The notes under the pieces are model-generated. The model had not been told where the DNA came from and searched no databases. It saw nothing but the letters and a program-made list of their open reading frames with translations. Shown here in pieces: positions 35,199 through 44,180 of a stretch of 64,000 nt of DNA; the first letter of the stretch is position 1; the number at the start of each line of letters is the position of its first letter. The position numbers and the translations under genes are program-made. The stretch comes from CAYFRC01 sp050946115. Its GTDB lineage: Bacteria; Bacillota; Clostridia; Christensenellales; Aristaeellaceae. The DNA lies in the NCBI GenBank assembly GCA_050946115.1, contig JBMNUF010000001.1, positions 124,001-188,000 of the forward strand, written 5' to 3'.

Positions 35199-35910
35199 CG
35201 TGCTCACCATCTTCCCGGAGATGCTGCGCCCCGTGCTCTCGGAAAGCATTCTGGGGCGCGCCGTGCAAAACGGGCTGATCGACATCAACCTCGTGGACAT
35301 CCGCGCGTTTTCGCAAAACAAGCACAAGAACACGGACGACTACCCCTTCGGGGGAGGCGCGGGCATGGTCATGCTCGCACAGCCGATCGTGGACGCGATC
35401 GAGGCGACGGCGGGCGCAAACTGCCGGAAAATATATCTCTCCCCGCGCGGCAGGACGTTTGACCAGCGGATCGCCGAGGAGCTCTCCAAAGAGGAGGAGC
35501 TGCTGCTTCTGTGCGGCCGCTACGAGGGCGTGGACCAGCGCGCCATCGACCTTGCGATCGACGAGGAGCTCTCCATCGGCGATTATATCCTAACCGGCGG
35601 CGAGCTCGGCGCGCTCGTGGTCATCGACGCGCTCGCGCGGCTCATCCCCGGCGTATTGGGGCGCGCGGAATCGAGCGAGGATGAGAGCTTTTCGGCGGGG
35701 CTGCTCGAATATCCGCAATATACCCGCCCGCGCGAATTTCGCGGGCTTACCGTGCCGGATGTGCTCGTAAACGGCAACCACGCGCTGATCTCCCGCTGGC
35801 GGCGCGAGCGCTCGCTCGAGGAGACGTATAAACGCCGCCCCGAACTGCTCGAAAATGCCGCGCTCGACAAAAAAGACAGGGCGTTTCTCGAAGAACTGAA
35901 GAAAACCTAA
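35188..35910 (+). CDS. trmD: tRNA (guanine37-N1)-methyltransferase TrmD
   Basis: 240 residues. SPOUT knot motifs: ISVLTIFPEMLRPVLSESIL, DDYPFGGGAGMVMLAQPI, LLCGRYEGVDQRAIDLAIDE, LSIGDYILTGGELGALVVID and GLLEYPQYTRPREFRGLTVP. It makes m1G37 to prevent frameshifting. Last gene of the operon, followed by a terminator. Confidence 0.97.
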   Translation: MRISVLTIFPEMLRPVLSESILGRAVQNGLIDINLVDIRAFSQNKHKNTDDYPFGGGAGMVMLAQPIVDAIEATAGANCRKIYLSPRGRTFDQRIAEELSKEEELLLLCGRYEGVDQRAIDLAIDEELSIGDYILTGGELGALVVIDALARLIPGVLGRAESSEDESFSAGLLEYPQYTRPREFRGLTVPDVLVNGNHALISRWRRERSLEETYKRRPELLENAALDKKDRAFLEELKKT

Positions 35911-35911
35911 A

Positions 35912-35945
35912 GGGCCGCCGCGACCGAACCGCGGCGACCCTTTTT
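35912..35945. terminator. Terminator between trmD and transketolase (possibly bidirectional)
   Basis: GGGCCGCCGCG (35912-35922) pairs with CGCGGCGACCC (35930-35940) with one mismatch, then TTTTT (35941-35945) for the plus strand. It lies 13 bases beyond the convergent transketolase stop and may also stop that transcript. Confidence 0.85.
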
Positions 35946-35957
35946 CATGCGTTTCTT

Positions 35958-37937
35958 TTACTTCCCGAGCGTCTTTTTCGCCTTCTCAACGACGTTTTCC
36001 GCCGTGAAGCCGAAATGCGGGAACAGCACCTTGTACGGCGCGGATGCGCCGAATGTCGTCATGCCGATGACCTCGCCGTCCAGCCCCACGTATTTGTACC
36101 ACGGCATCGGGCTCGCCGCTTCGACCGCGACGCGGGCGCGCACCGCAGAGGGCAGCACGGATTCCCTGTATTCCGCGCACTGTTCGTCAAAGAGCTCAGT
36201 CGAGGGCATGGAGACGACGCGCGCGTCGATCCCCTCATCCTTCAGCAGCGCCTGCGCCTGCATGCACTGTTCGACCTCGCTGCCGGACGCCATCAAAATC
36301 ACGTCGGGCGTCGCCTTTTCGCTGTCGGAGAGGATGTAGCCGCCCTTAAGCGCGTTCTTGCCGCTGTTTGCGTACAGCGGAAGGTCCTGCCGCGTGAGTA
36401 CCAGCGCCGTCGGGTGCTTGGCGGTCATCGCGGTGTACCAGCCCGCCGCGACCTCCTTGCTGTCCGCAGGGCGGAACACGATCAGCCCCGGAATCGCGCG
36501 CAGCCCCGCCAGATGCTCTACGGGCTGGTGCGTCGGGCCGTCCTCGCCCACGCCGATGGAATCGTGCGTGAGGATATAGGGCACGGTCAAATTCATCATG
36601 GCGGACATGCGCATCGCGTTTTTCATGTAATCGCTGAACACGAAGAAGGTCGCGCAATAGGGGCGCAGGCCGCCGTGCAGCGCGATGCCGTTGCAGATCG
36701 CCGCCATCGCGTGTTCGCGCACGCCGAAGTGCAGGTTCGCACCGCTGCGGTTTTCCTTGGAGAAATGGCCCTTGCCCTTCATTTCGCTCTTGTTGGAGGG
36801 CGCAAGGTCCGCGCTGCCGCCGATCATGTTCGGAATTTTCGCCGCGAGCCGGTTCAGCACTTCGCCGCTCGAGGCGCGGGTCGCCGCCTTGCCGGGGAAC
36901 GACCAGAACGCTTCGTCGTTCAGCGCATCGTAGGGCAATTTTTCGTCGTGCCAGGCCTTATATTCCTCGGCGAGTTCGGGATACGCCTTTTTGTACTCCG
37001 CAAAGAGCGCGTTCCACGCCTGCTGCGCCTCCGCGCCGCGCTTTCCGGCCTCTGCGGTGGCGTCGTAGACCTCCTTCGGGATGCAGAACGGCTCGTCGCA
37101 GGGCCAGCCCAGCGCCTTTTTCGTCAGCGCGAGGTTCTCGTCGCCGAGCGGCTCGCCGTGCGCGGACGCCATGCCCGCCTTGGGGGAGCCGTAGCCGATC
37201 GCGGTGTGGCAGACGATGAGCGTGGGGCTGTCGGAGTTCTTCGCAAGGGTAATTGCGGCCTCGACCTGTTTGTGGCAGTTGCCGTTTTTCACGTCGATCA
37301 CGTTCCAGCCGTAGGCGCGGAAGCGCGCGGGCACGTCCTCGCGGAACGCGAGGTCGGTATCGCCCTCAATGGAAATTTCGTTGTCGTCGTACAGCGCGAT
37401 GAGCTTGTTGAGCCCGAGCGTCCCCGCCAGCGAGCAGCACTCGTGCGAGATGCCCTCCATCATGCAGCCGTCGCCCAGGATGCAGTAGGTGTAGTGGTCG
37501 ACGATGGGGAAGCCCTCGCGGTTGAATTTGTTTGCGAGGTAGCTCTCCGCGAGCGCCATACCCACGGCGTTGGCGATGCCCTGCCCGAGCGGCCCCGTCG
37601 TGGTCTCGACGCCGACCGTGTGCATATATTCCGGATGCCCCGGCGTCTTGGAGCCGAACTGGCGGAACTGCCGGATATCGTCCATGGTCAGCCCGTAGCC
37701 GAACAGGTGCAGCAGCGAATAGATCAGCATGGAGGCATGGCCGGAGGAGAGCACGAACCGGTCTCTGTTGTCCCACTTGGGGTCCTTCGGGTTGTGCGCC
37801 ATCTTCTTGCCCCAGAGGGCATATGCCATCGCCGCGGCGCCCATGGGCATGCCCGGGTGTCCGCTCTTTGCCTTCTGCACCGCTTCCGCAGAGAGGATGC
37901 GGATCGCGTTGACGACAAGCTGTGCCTTTTTACTCAT
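35958..37937 (-). CDS. tkt: Transketolase
   Basis: 659 residues, ATG 37937 after GAGGTG. Typical blocks: AIRILSAEAVQKAKSGHPGM, LSSGHASMLIYSLLHLFGYG, TTGPLGQGIANAVGMALAES, the ThDP motif ILGDGCMMEGISHECCSLAG, LIALYDDNEISIEGDTDLAF, and later GVREHAMAAICNGIALHGG and YILTHDSIGVGEDGPTHQPV. It moves two-carbon units in the non-oxidative pentose phosphate path. A 54-base gap separates it from the phosphohexomutase upstream on the strand, without a clear promoter, so it may be the last gene of that operon. Confidence 0.97.
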   Translation of the reverse strand: MSKKAQLVVNAIRILSAEAVQKAKSGHPGMPMGAAAMAYALWGKKMAHNPKDPKWDNRDRFVLSSGHASMLIYSLLHLFGYGLTMDDIRQFRQFGSKTPGHPEYMHTVGVETTTGPLGQGIANAVGMALAESYLANKFNREGFPIVDHYTYCILGDGCMMEGISHECCSLAGTLGLNKLIALYDDNEISIEGDTDLAFREDVPARFRAYGWNVIDVKNGNCHKQVEAAITLAKNSDSPTLIVCHTAIGYGSPKAGMASAHGEPLGDENLALTKKALGWPCDEPFCIPKEVYDATAEAGKRGAEAQQAWNALFAEYKKAYPELAEEYKAWHDEKLPYDALNDEAFWSFPGKAATRASSGEVLNRLAAKIPNMIGGSADLAPSNKSEMKGKGHFSKENRSGANLHFGVREHAMAAICNGIALHGGLRPYCATFFVFSDYMKNAMRMSAMMNLTVPYILTHDSIGVGEDGPTHQPVEHLAGLRAIPGLIVFRPADSKEVAAGWYTAMTAKHPTALVLTRQDLPLYANSGKNALKGGYILSDSEKATPDVILMASGSEVEQCMQAQALLKDEGIDARVVSMPSTELFDEQCAEYRESVLPSAVRARVAVEAASPMPWYKYVGLDGEVIGMTTFGASAPYKVLFPHFGFTAENVVEKAKKTLGK

Positions 37938-37991
37938 ACAAAACACCTCATCTCTATGTTATCGAATACGCCCGTATTCGTGGGTTCGCGT

Positions 37992-39506
37992 TCAGGCTTC
38001 CAGCGCCTTTTTCAGCGGCGCGAGGTCCAAATCCTCGTTGTCCGACAGAAGATCGTACAGCTGCGAAAGCATCTGCTTTACGCCGCCTTCGACGTCGCTT
38101 TCGACGTTTAACGGCATGACGGGATCGTGCACGGACAGCCGCAGCAGGAACCAGCCGTTTTCGATGCCCCCGTCCAGGTTGAACAGGATGCGCACGCCCT
38201 CGCGATTGTCGGGCGCGAGCTGCCAGGAGTGATCCTCGATGGTGTGGCTCAATACCGTTTCGATCGCGCTCTGCCCCGCCGCCCGGAAATCCTCCGCAAG
38301 GATATCCATGCGGATCTCCGCGCTCTCGATGGGCTCCTGCAGTTCGTCGATCAGGGAGCAGAGCGTTTCGCCCTGCCGCTTGCGCTTCATCGCCTCGCAG
38401 ATGAGGCGCGTCGCCAGATACATGCCGTCGTCCAGAAAATGGTTCTCGCGCATCGCGGCGTGTCCGCTCGTCTCGATCGCGATCGGGCAGTCGATACCCT
38501 CGTCCTCGAGGCGGATCGCCTCGTCGATCACGTTGCGATAGCCGCGCTTGAAGCGGTAATGTACACCGCCCCACTCCTGAATAAACTTCGTGAGTCCGGA
38601 GGAGGTCACGGAATCGGTCACGATGGTCGATCCTGTCTGCTCGTCCAAGAGGATCGCCGAGATGAGCGCGATAAGCCTGTTGCGGTTGATTGCGCGCCCG
38701 TTTTCGTCCACGATGGCTGCGCGGTCGCAGTCCGCATCGAAGATCACGCCCAAATCCGCCTCGTTCTCCAACACCGCCTCGGAGAGCGCCCGCATGGCTT
38801 CGGGTGATTCGGGGTTAGGCACGTGGTTGGGGAAAGTGCCGTCAGGCTCCAGATATCGGCTTCCGGTCGTATCCGCGCCGAGCTCCTCCAAAAAATCGGC
38901 GTAAAAGCCGCCTGCGCCGTTGCCCGCGTCCACCACGACGTGGAGCCCGACCAAGGGGCACATGTCGTGCGTATCCAATCTCTTGCGCACGATGTCCTTC
39001 AGGTACTCCTTATAGACGGAGAGGAAATCCACCTTGGTGACGAGCCGCTGCGGAACCTCGATCTCCATCGCTTCCTTCAGGATTTCCTCGATGTCCGCTC
39101 CCTTGAGCCCGCCCTCGCGCGTCATGAGCTTAAAGCCGTTGTTGTACCACGGGTGGTGCGACGCGGTGATCATGACCGCGCCGTCCGCCTTGCCGCCGCC
39201 GAGGATCGTGGTCATAAACATGGCGGGCGTGGTGCACAGTCCGCAGTCCATCACGTCGCAGTCCGCGGCAGTAATGCCGTAGATGAGCCCCTGCGAGAGT
39301 TTCTCGCCGCTCACGCGCGAATCGCGTCCGACGGCAAAGGTCAGTTTGTCGGGCGTTATGCCCGTCTTCCTCGAAAGCCACAGCGCGAGCGCATAGCCCA
39401 CGCACTGCGCAAGTTCCCTGTCGAGCAGCACTTCATGCCCTTCGCAGGCAGACGCGCAGCCCCGTATGTCCGATCCGCTCTTTAGCGAAAGCCACTTGCT
39501 TCGCAT
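37992..39506 (-). CDS. Phosphohexomutase (phosphomannomutase/phosphoglucomutase)
   Basis: 504 residues. Active-site phosphoserine loop GAVMITASHHPWYNNGFKLM, Mg-binding loop GVIFDADCDRAAIVDENG, sugar-binding loop IETSGHAAMRENHFLDDG, and a C-terminal phosphate-binding part (SDVEGGVKQMLSQL). Two changes from consensus stand out: TASHHP in place of TASHNP, and DADCDR in place of DGDGDR. It interconverts hexose 1- and 6-phosphates; Man versus Glc cannot be told. The long form of ~500 residues resembles bifunctional or plant-type enzymes. Confidence 0.9.
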   Translation of the reverse strand: MRSKWLSLKSGSDIRGCASACEGHEVLLDRELAQCVGYALALWLSRKTGITPDKLTFAVGRDSRVSGEKLSQGLIYGITAADCDVMDCGLCTTPAMFMTTILGGGKADGAVMITASHHPWYNNGFKLMTREGGLKGADIEEILKEAMEIEVPQRLVTKVDFLSVYKEYLKDIVRKRLDTHDMCPLVGLHVVVDAGNGAGGFYADFLEELGADTTGSRYLEPDGTFPNHVPNPESPEAMRALSEAVLENEADLGVIFDADCDRAAIVDENGRAINRNRLIALISAILLDEQTGSTIVTDSVTSSGLTKFIQEWGGVHYRFKRGYRNVIDEAIRLEDEGIDCPIAIETSGHAAMRENHFLDDGMYLATRLICEAMKRKRQGETLCSLIDELQEPIESAEIRMDILAEDFRAAGQSAIETVLSHTIEDHSWQLAPDNREGVRILFNLDGGIENGWFLLRLSVHDPVMPLNVESDVEGGVKQMLSQLYDLLSDNEDLDLAPLKKALEA

Positions 39507-39507
39507 T

Positions 39508-40179
39508 TTATTCCCCCTTGTTCAGTCGAGCCGCCTTATGGAAGTTTTCCCTCCGCATTTCCTCGATCGCGCGGCACTCTTCGTCCGAAAGCTCGATCTC
39601 GCCGCCCGCCTGCCGCACGATCGTCAGCAGCTTCGCGACGCTCTCGATGCCCTCGAGACGATATGCCGCCTCGATCGCGCTCGCGCCGACGGCGCAAAGC
39701 CCGTGGCTGGCGAGCAGAAACGCGTTATATGTCTCAAGCACGGCGGGAACGTCCCTGTTGACATCGTCCGTTGAGGGACGCCCGTAGCGGCATACGGGCA
39801 CTTCGCCGTACAAAAGCATCATTTCCGGATACCCCTTGGTCGCGATCTTCTCGCGCCTGAGCGCGAACGAGGTCGCGTATGCGGGGTGCGCGTGCGCGAC
39901 GCCCCGTATGTCACGCCGCGTGCGATAGCACGCAAGGTGCATCTTCATTTCGCTGGACGGGCGCCTGCCGTTTTCCGAGCGCACCGTCCTTCCCGTTTCG
40001 ATATCGACGTGGACGAGGTCGTCCGCCGTCAGATCCGCCTTGCACACCTGCGACGGCGTGATGACCATGATGTCCCCGATCCGCGCGGAGACATTCCCCT
40101 CATAGGTGTTGACGAGCCCGCGCTCATACAAAAGCCGCGCCGCCTTGAGCACGTCTTTTTGCACCTGTTCAAGCATCAT
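39508..40179 (-). CDS. Class II aldolase/adducin family protein (L-fuculose-phosphate-aldolase-like)
   Basis: 223 residues. ATG 40179 follows GGGAGGAAA and overlaps the DUF2461 stop (ATGA). LVNTYEGNVSARIGDIMVIT, RPSSEMKMHLACYRTRRDIR with the catalytic Glu, the zinc histidines in VAHAHPAYATSFAL, and LLASHGLCAVGASAIEAAYR with the third His. It should cleave a ketose-1-phosphate to DHAP and an aldehyde. With the mutase and transketolase it suggests use of deoxyhexoses or pentoses; the true substrate is unknown. Confidence 0.9.
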   Translation of the reverse strand: MMLEQVQKDVLKAARLLYERGLVNTYEGNVSARIGDIMVITPSQVCKADLTADDLVHVDIETGRTVRSENGRRPSSEMKMHLACYRTRRDIRGVAHAHPAYATSFALRREKIATKGYPEMMLLYGEVPVCRYGRPSTDDVNRDVPAVLETYNAFLLASHGLCAVGASAIEAAYRLEGIESVAKLLTIVRQAGGEIELSDEECRAIEEMRRENFHKAARLNKGE

Positions 40180-40865
40180 ACGATTTCCTCCCACGGGTCG
40201 TTTTCCAGCGGCGCGATGCGCGAGATATAGCGGTACAGCGGCTTTGTGTCCTCTAAGCTGTGCATGATATACTCCGCGAGCGTGTCGCTCTTCAAAAGGT
40301 CGAAATCCGCTATCTCCTTCTCGAAGTAGAACGAGCGCATGGAGTACCACAGCTTTTGCCGCTCCGAAAGCCCTTCGGGGAGCTTCTTTCGCTTAAAGAC
40401 TTCGCAATGCAGCGTAAATTCGCGCTCCGCGCGCAAAATGCACGCATCCAGCGCCTTCCAGTCCGTCAAGATCGCGCGGCGAAGCCCGTTCATGAGCGGG
40501 CGGTTCTCCCGATATATGCCGATGCCGAAGGAAGCGCCGTTGTCCGACAGGTCGAAATATGCGCCCATGGTAGTGCTCTTCTCGGGCTGCGGCCTGCGAA
40601 AGGCGAGCCAGATGTAATCGCGATACGGCGACTTGTCGTGCGAGAAGCGGATGTCGCGGTTGATGCGGGAGACTGCCTTGTTCGGCCTCGTTTCGAGCAG
40701 CGGATCGAGGTCGCGCATATACGGCGCGAGCTTCTCCGCGAGGTGTAGCGCCGGCTCCCGCACGGATGTGCGATACCACTCGCGGTTGTCGTGAAAGAAC
40801 TCCCTGTTGTTGTTGAACCGAAGTGCCGCAAAGAAATTGAAGGTGTCGTCGGTAAATGTCGTCAT
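40176..40865 (-). CDS. DUF2461 family protein
   Basis: 229 residues: NFFAALRFNNNREFFHDNRE, PNKAVSRINRDIRFSHDKSP, YFDLSDNGASFGIGIYR and YSMRSFYFEKEIADFDLL are the DUF2461 (TIGR02453) hallmarks. No function is established that I know of. It overlaps both neighbours by 4 bases, in a tightly coupled operon. Confidence 0.9.
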   Translation of the reverse strand: MTTFTDDTFNFFAALRFNNNREFFHDNREWYRTSVREPALHLAEKLAPYMRDLDPLLETRPNKAVSRINRDIRFSHDKSPYRDYIWLAFRRPQPEKSTTMGAYFDLSDNGASFGIGIYRENRPLMNGLRRAILTDWKALDACILRAEREFTLHCEVFKRKKLPEGLSERQKLWYSMRSFYFEKEIADFDLLKSDTLAEYIMHSLEDTKPLYRYISRIAPLENDPWEEIV

Positions 40866-42406
40866 GGCGCGCTGTTCTCTCCCGCTTTCTGTACCGCCTG
40901 ATGCTCCCGCGTGGTCGCCATCGAGTCCTGCTGCAGCGCCTTTTCGCGCTGCTTCGTGCGGCGCAGCATGCGAAGGCTCTCCTCCTTGCGCTTTTTCCTG
41001 AGGCGCCTCTTGCCGATGCCCTCCGCCACAAACACCCCGAGAAGTGCGGAAATGACGATGAGCACGCCCGCAATCATGCGCGGGTACACCGCGTTTTCGG
41101 ACGGCGTATAGCTCCTGCCGCCAAAGAGCCGCGGCGGCACAGCCGCCGTGTCCGCAAAGCCCACCTGCACCTCGACCGGCGCGGAAATCACCGTCATCTT
41201 GCCGCCCTCGGCATCGGTATAGGTCGCCATAAAGGTCAGTTCTGCCTTGTCGCTTTGAAATTCGAGCGGCACGCGCGTTTCCCCCGCCGCCGCGAAATCG
41301 AGCGTGCGCAAAAGCCCCGCATCCCGCTCCGAAATCGCGACGGAGCGCAGCGCGTCCCCGCCTCGGTTATCGATGGCGATCTCCGCGCGCACGGTTCCGG
41401 CCGCGTCCCTCTCTGCCGAAGCGGAAAGCGCGAGCGCTTCCCCGCCGGCTTCCGTATACGCCAGAACGGATATCGCGTTGCTGTACGCCTTTGCGCCGTC
41501 GCACACGGCCGTCGCGCGATACGCCTTCGTCTCCTGCACGATAATCTCGCGGGAAAGCGTGCAGCTCTTTCCCGCTTCGAGCGGATGCGGCACATAGCCG
41601 ATTTCTCCCAAGGTATCGTCCGTTACCAGGATGCCCGAAAGCGGCGCAGAACCCGTGTTGGTCAGAACGTATCTGAGATGCGCCGTTTCGCCGCGCCCGA
41701 CGCCCTGCCTGTCGCATTCGATGCGAAGCGCGAGCGCCGCTTCGGAAACGTCGACCGCATACGGCGCGCACTCGTCCGTAACGCCGCCAAACGCGCTCTT
41801 TGCCGATACGCGCGGCGCGGAGGAAAAGCCCTCCCGCATTTCGCACTCGCGCACGATTAGGCGCTCGTCTCCCGCGTCGAGGGAGCCGATGTCCGTCGCG
41901 CCACAGAGTTCCCCGTCCGAAAGCGCGACATCCGTCAGGAGCACATTGCCCGTGTTTTGGACGCGGTATACGACGGTGACGGTACTCCCAATCTCCGCCG
42001 AGGGCGCGGAGACGCTGCGCGAAACCGCGATCGACGGCGCGGCCTGAAGCCGCACGACTTTGACCGATGCGTCCGCGCTTCGGCGCTTGCCTTCGTAGGT
42101 GTACTGCACGACAAAGCGCAAAATGCCCTCGTCGAGCTCCGCATCCGTCACCTGCACGGTGTTCGCGTAGGTATAGCTCTCGACGTCGCCCAGGTCCATG
42201 ACGACGGTTCCGTCCGTGCGGCAGATGCGCAGCGCCGTCGCCCCGTTCGATTGGATCGCGATGCGCAGCCACGCCTCCCCCGCCGTCACCATGCCGCTCG
42301 GCTCGATGGAGGAAGTCACGCTCACCGGCGGCGCATTTTCCGCAAAAGAGACCTGCCCCGCAAACAGCAGCAGGCTCATGAGCGCGAAAAAAAGCCTCCG
42401 TCGCAT
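40862..42406 (-). CDS. Membrane-anchored extracytoplasmic protein with Ig-like/CARDB repeats
   Basis: 514 residues: signal peptide MRRRLFFALMSLLLFAGQVS, followed by several beta-sandwich repeats (SVTVVYRVQNTGNVLLTDVA-type; ETAHLRYVLTNTGSAPLSGI; AEIAIDNRGGDALRSVAISE) like DUF11/CARDB units, one C-terminal transmembrane helix (MIAGVLIVISALLGVFVAEG) and a Lys/Arg-rich cytoplasmic tail (KRRLRKKRKEESLRMLRRTK). The first repeat says TGNVLLTDV, the usual DUF11 phrase. It is probably a surface protein. Its presence between a kinase and DUF2461 is unexplained. Confidence 0.75.
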   Translation of the reverse strand: MRRRLFFALMSLLLFAGQVSFAENAPPVSVTSSIEPSGMVTAGEAWLRIAIQSNGATALRICRTDGTVVMDLGDVESYTYANTVQVTDAELDEGILRFVVQYTYEGKRRSADASVKVVRLQAAPSIAVSRSVSAPSAEIGSTVTVVYRVQNTGNVLLTDVALSDGELCGATDIGSLDAGDERLIVRECEMREGFSSAPRVSAKSAFGGVTDECAPYAVDVSEAALALRIECDRQGVGRGETAHLRYVLTNTGSAPLSGILVTDDTLGEIGYVPHPLEAGKSCTLSREIIVQETKAYRATAVCDGAKAYSNAISVLAYTEAGGEALALSASAERDAAGTVRAEIAIDNRGGDALRSVAISERDAGLLRTLDFAAAGETRVPLEFQSDKAELTFMATYTDAEGGKMTVISAPVEVQVGFADTAAVPPRLFGGRSYTPSENAVYPRMIAGVLIVISALLGVFVAEGIGKRRLRKKRKEESLRMLRRTKQREKALQQDSMATTREHQAVQKAGENSAP

Positions 42407-42441
42407 GGTATTTGTCTTCCTTTCTCCGATTCGTGGTGCGG

Positions 42442-43380
42442 TCATATCGGGTTCTGTCGGGCTTTCGGGAACGTGGGCAGAAGTGCGTCCGCGCCCCGCA
42501 TATCCTGCAGATTTTCGACGGAGTGCAGGAGGATCGGCGCGCCGTAGCCGTGCAGCATCGCCGCGAGCAGCATCTCCTCGGGCGAATACGCATCCCCCGC
42601 CGCATCGAGATACGCGCAAAAGGCTTCCTCATCCCGCGCAAACATGCCGAACCAAAGCGGCACCCATTCGAGCGAGCAAAAGCCCATGCGGCTGTCCGCA
42701 AAATCGATTATGTGCAGTGCCTCCCCGTCGATCAGCAAATGATCCTCCGTGAGGTCCGAATGCGTCAATACGATGCCCCTGTCTTTTGCGCACAGCGCGT
42801 CCGTCGCGCGCCGAAGCAGCTCCGAAGCGAAACTCTCGCGGCAACCGCCTTCAAAGAGCCTATTTGCATTCCATGCGATGCGCTCCCGCGCGCCGCGCAA
42901 AAATCCGCTTCGGGACAGCGCATCTTCCGGCGAAAACGGATCCGGCAGGGCGTGATACGCCGCCGCAAACGCGCCAACCGCGCGCGCGGCGTGCATTCGC
43001 GCACCCTTGTCCATATCGCTCCAAATCTCGCGCACGGCGCGACCATGCACCTGCTCCATGACGATGTATTGCCATGTGTGCCCGCCGAATTCCAGCGCGC
43101 CCTCCGCGTACAGGCGCGGCGCCAAAGGCACGCGAAAATCGCGAATCAGGCGATAGCATGCGCGCTCCGCGTCCGCATCGCGGATGCCGAGCGGCGCATA
43201 GATTTTTACGACATATCCGTCTCCCGCGGTGAACACCGCGTTCGTGCCCGGAAACCCCGCGCGAATCTCCCCCGCAGGGAGTCCCGAAGCGGAGAGCGCG
43301 GCGCGCACGATGGGTGCGAACAGACGCTCGTCGCACATCAGTTCGCCCCAGTTGTCCCAGCCGATGCTTTCGGGAAACAT
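42442..43380 (-). CDS. Aminoglycoside-phosphotransferase-fold small-molecule kinase
   Basis: 312 residues, GAGGGG before the ATG. APH family motifs: AVFTAGDGYVVKIYAPLG (Lys of the N-lobe), YIVMEQVHGRAVREIW, the catalytic loop GIVLTHSDLTEDHLLIDGE and the DFG equivalent LHIIDFADSRMG. The Brenner-type HSDLTEDH replaces HGDLHxxN. The substrate may be a sugar, homoserine-like or choline-like alcohol; antibiotic resistance cannot be assumed. First gene of the operon leading to the phosphohexomutase. Confidence 0.8.
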   Translation of the reverse strand: MFPESIGWDNWGELMCDERLFAPIVRAALSASGLPAGEIRAGFPGTNAVFTAGDGYVVKIYAPLGIRDADAERACYRLIRDFRVPLAPRLYAEGALEFGGHTWQYIVMEQVHGRAVREIWSDMDKGARMHAARAVGAFAAAYHALPDPFSPEDALSRSGFLRGARERIAWNANRLFEGGCRESFASELLRRATDALCAKDRGIVLTHSDLTEDHLLIDGEALHIIDFADSRMGFCSLEWVPLWFGMFARDEEAFCAYLDAAGDAYSPEEMLLAAMLHGYGAPILLHSVENLQDMRGADALLPTFPKARQNPI

Positions 43381-43422
43381 ATCTTAACCCCTCAAATGCG
43401 CTTTATGCCATGGCACACCCTG

Positions 43423-43451
43423 ATTATACCACATTTTCGCGCCGCTGACAA
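43423..43451 (-). promoter_or_regulatory. Promoter of the APH-kinase to transketolase gene run
   Basis: Minus strand TTGTCA (43451-43446), 17-base spacer, TATAAT (43428-43423), 43 bases before the ATG. Confidence 0.8.
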
Positions 43452-43469
43452 TATGCCGCCGCGCGGCGT

Positions 43470-44177
43470 TCAGTTGCCGAGATACGCCTTTTTCACGGAA
43501 TCGTCTTCCAAGAGATCCGACGCCTTGCCCTCCATCACGACTCTGCCCGTCTCCAGCACATACGCCCTGTCCGCGATGGAGAGCGCCATGGAGGCGTTCT
43601 GCTCCACCAGGAGGATCGTCGTGCCCGAGGCGTGCAGCTCCTCGATGATGGAAAATATCTGCTCCACCAAAATCGGCGCGAGGCCCATGCTCGGCTCGTC
43701 CAGCATGAGCAGCTTCGGCTTACTCATCAGCGCGCGCCCCATCGCGAGCATCTGCTGTTCGCCGCCCGAGAGCGTACCTGCGACCTGCCTTTCGCGCTCC
43801 TTGAGGCGCGGAAAGCGCCCGAACACCTTTCCGAGCGAGTGCGCGATCTCAGCCGCAGGGCGCGTAAAGCCGCCCATTTCGAGGTTTTCGCGCACGGTCA
43901 TCTGCTGGAACACGCGCCGCCCCTCCGGGCACAGCGCCATGCCGAACGACACGATCTTCGACGCCTGCATGGAGGTGATGTTCTTGCCCTCGAAGGCAAT
44001 CTTGCCGGATTCCGGCTTGAGCAGCCCCGAAACGGTGTTGAGCGCGGTGGATTTGCCCGCACCGTTTGCGCCGATGAGCGTTACGATCTCGCCCTCCTCG
44101 ACCCGAAAGGATATGCCCTTGATCGCATGGATGCTGCCGTAATACACATGAATGTCTTCCACCTGCAAAAGCGCCAT
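43470..44177 (-). CDS. livF: Branched-chain amino-acid ABC transporter ATPase LivF
   Basis: 235 residues; AAGGAGGG before the ATG. Walker A LIGANGAGKSTALNTVSGLL, LivF-type ALCPEGRRVFQQMTVRENL, signature LSGGEQQMLAMGRALMSKPK, Walker B LLMLDEPSMGLAPILVEQIF and the H-loop LLVEQNASMAL. It powers import with LivG at the LivHM pore. Last gene of the operon, 3 bases after livG. Confidence 0.96.
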   Translation of the reverse strand: MALLQVEDIHVYYGSIHAIKGISFRVEEGEIVTLIGANGAGKSTALNTVSGLLKPESGKIAFEGKNITSMQASKIVSFGMALCPEGRRVFQQMTVRENLEMGGFTRPAAEIAHSLGKVFGRFPRLKERERQVAGTLSGGEQQMLAMGRALMSKPKLLMLDEPSMGLAPILVEQIFSIIEELHASGTTILLVEQNASMALSIADRAYVLETGRVVMEGKASDLLEDDSVKKAYLGN

Positions 44178-44180
44178 GCG

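Noticed and set aside
36015..38111. A 698-codon plus-strand frame over transketolase
   Set aside because: Antisense of a perfectly conserved transketolase; composition typical of a shadow frame.
42442..43380. Aminoglycoside resistance gene
   Set aside because: Only the APH fold is supported; the catalytic loop is HSDLTEDH and the operon is metabolic, so a small-molecule kinase is the safer call.
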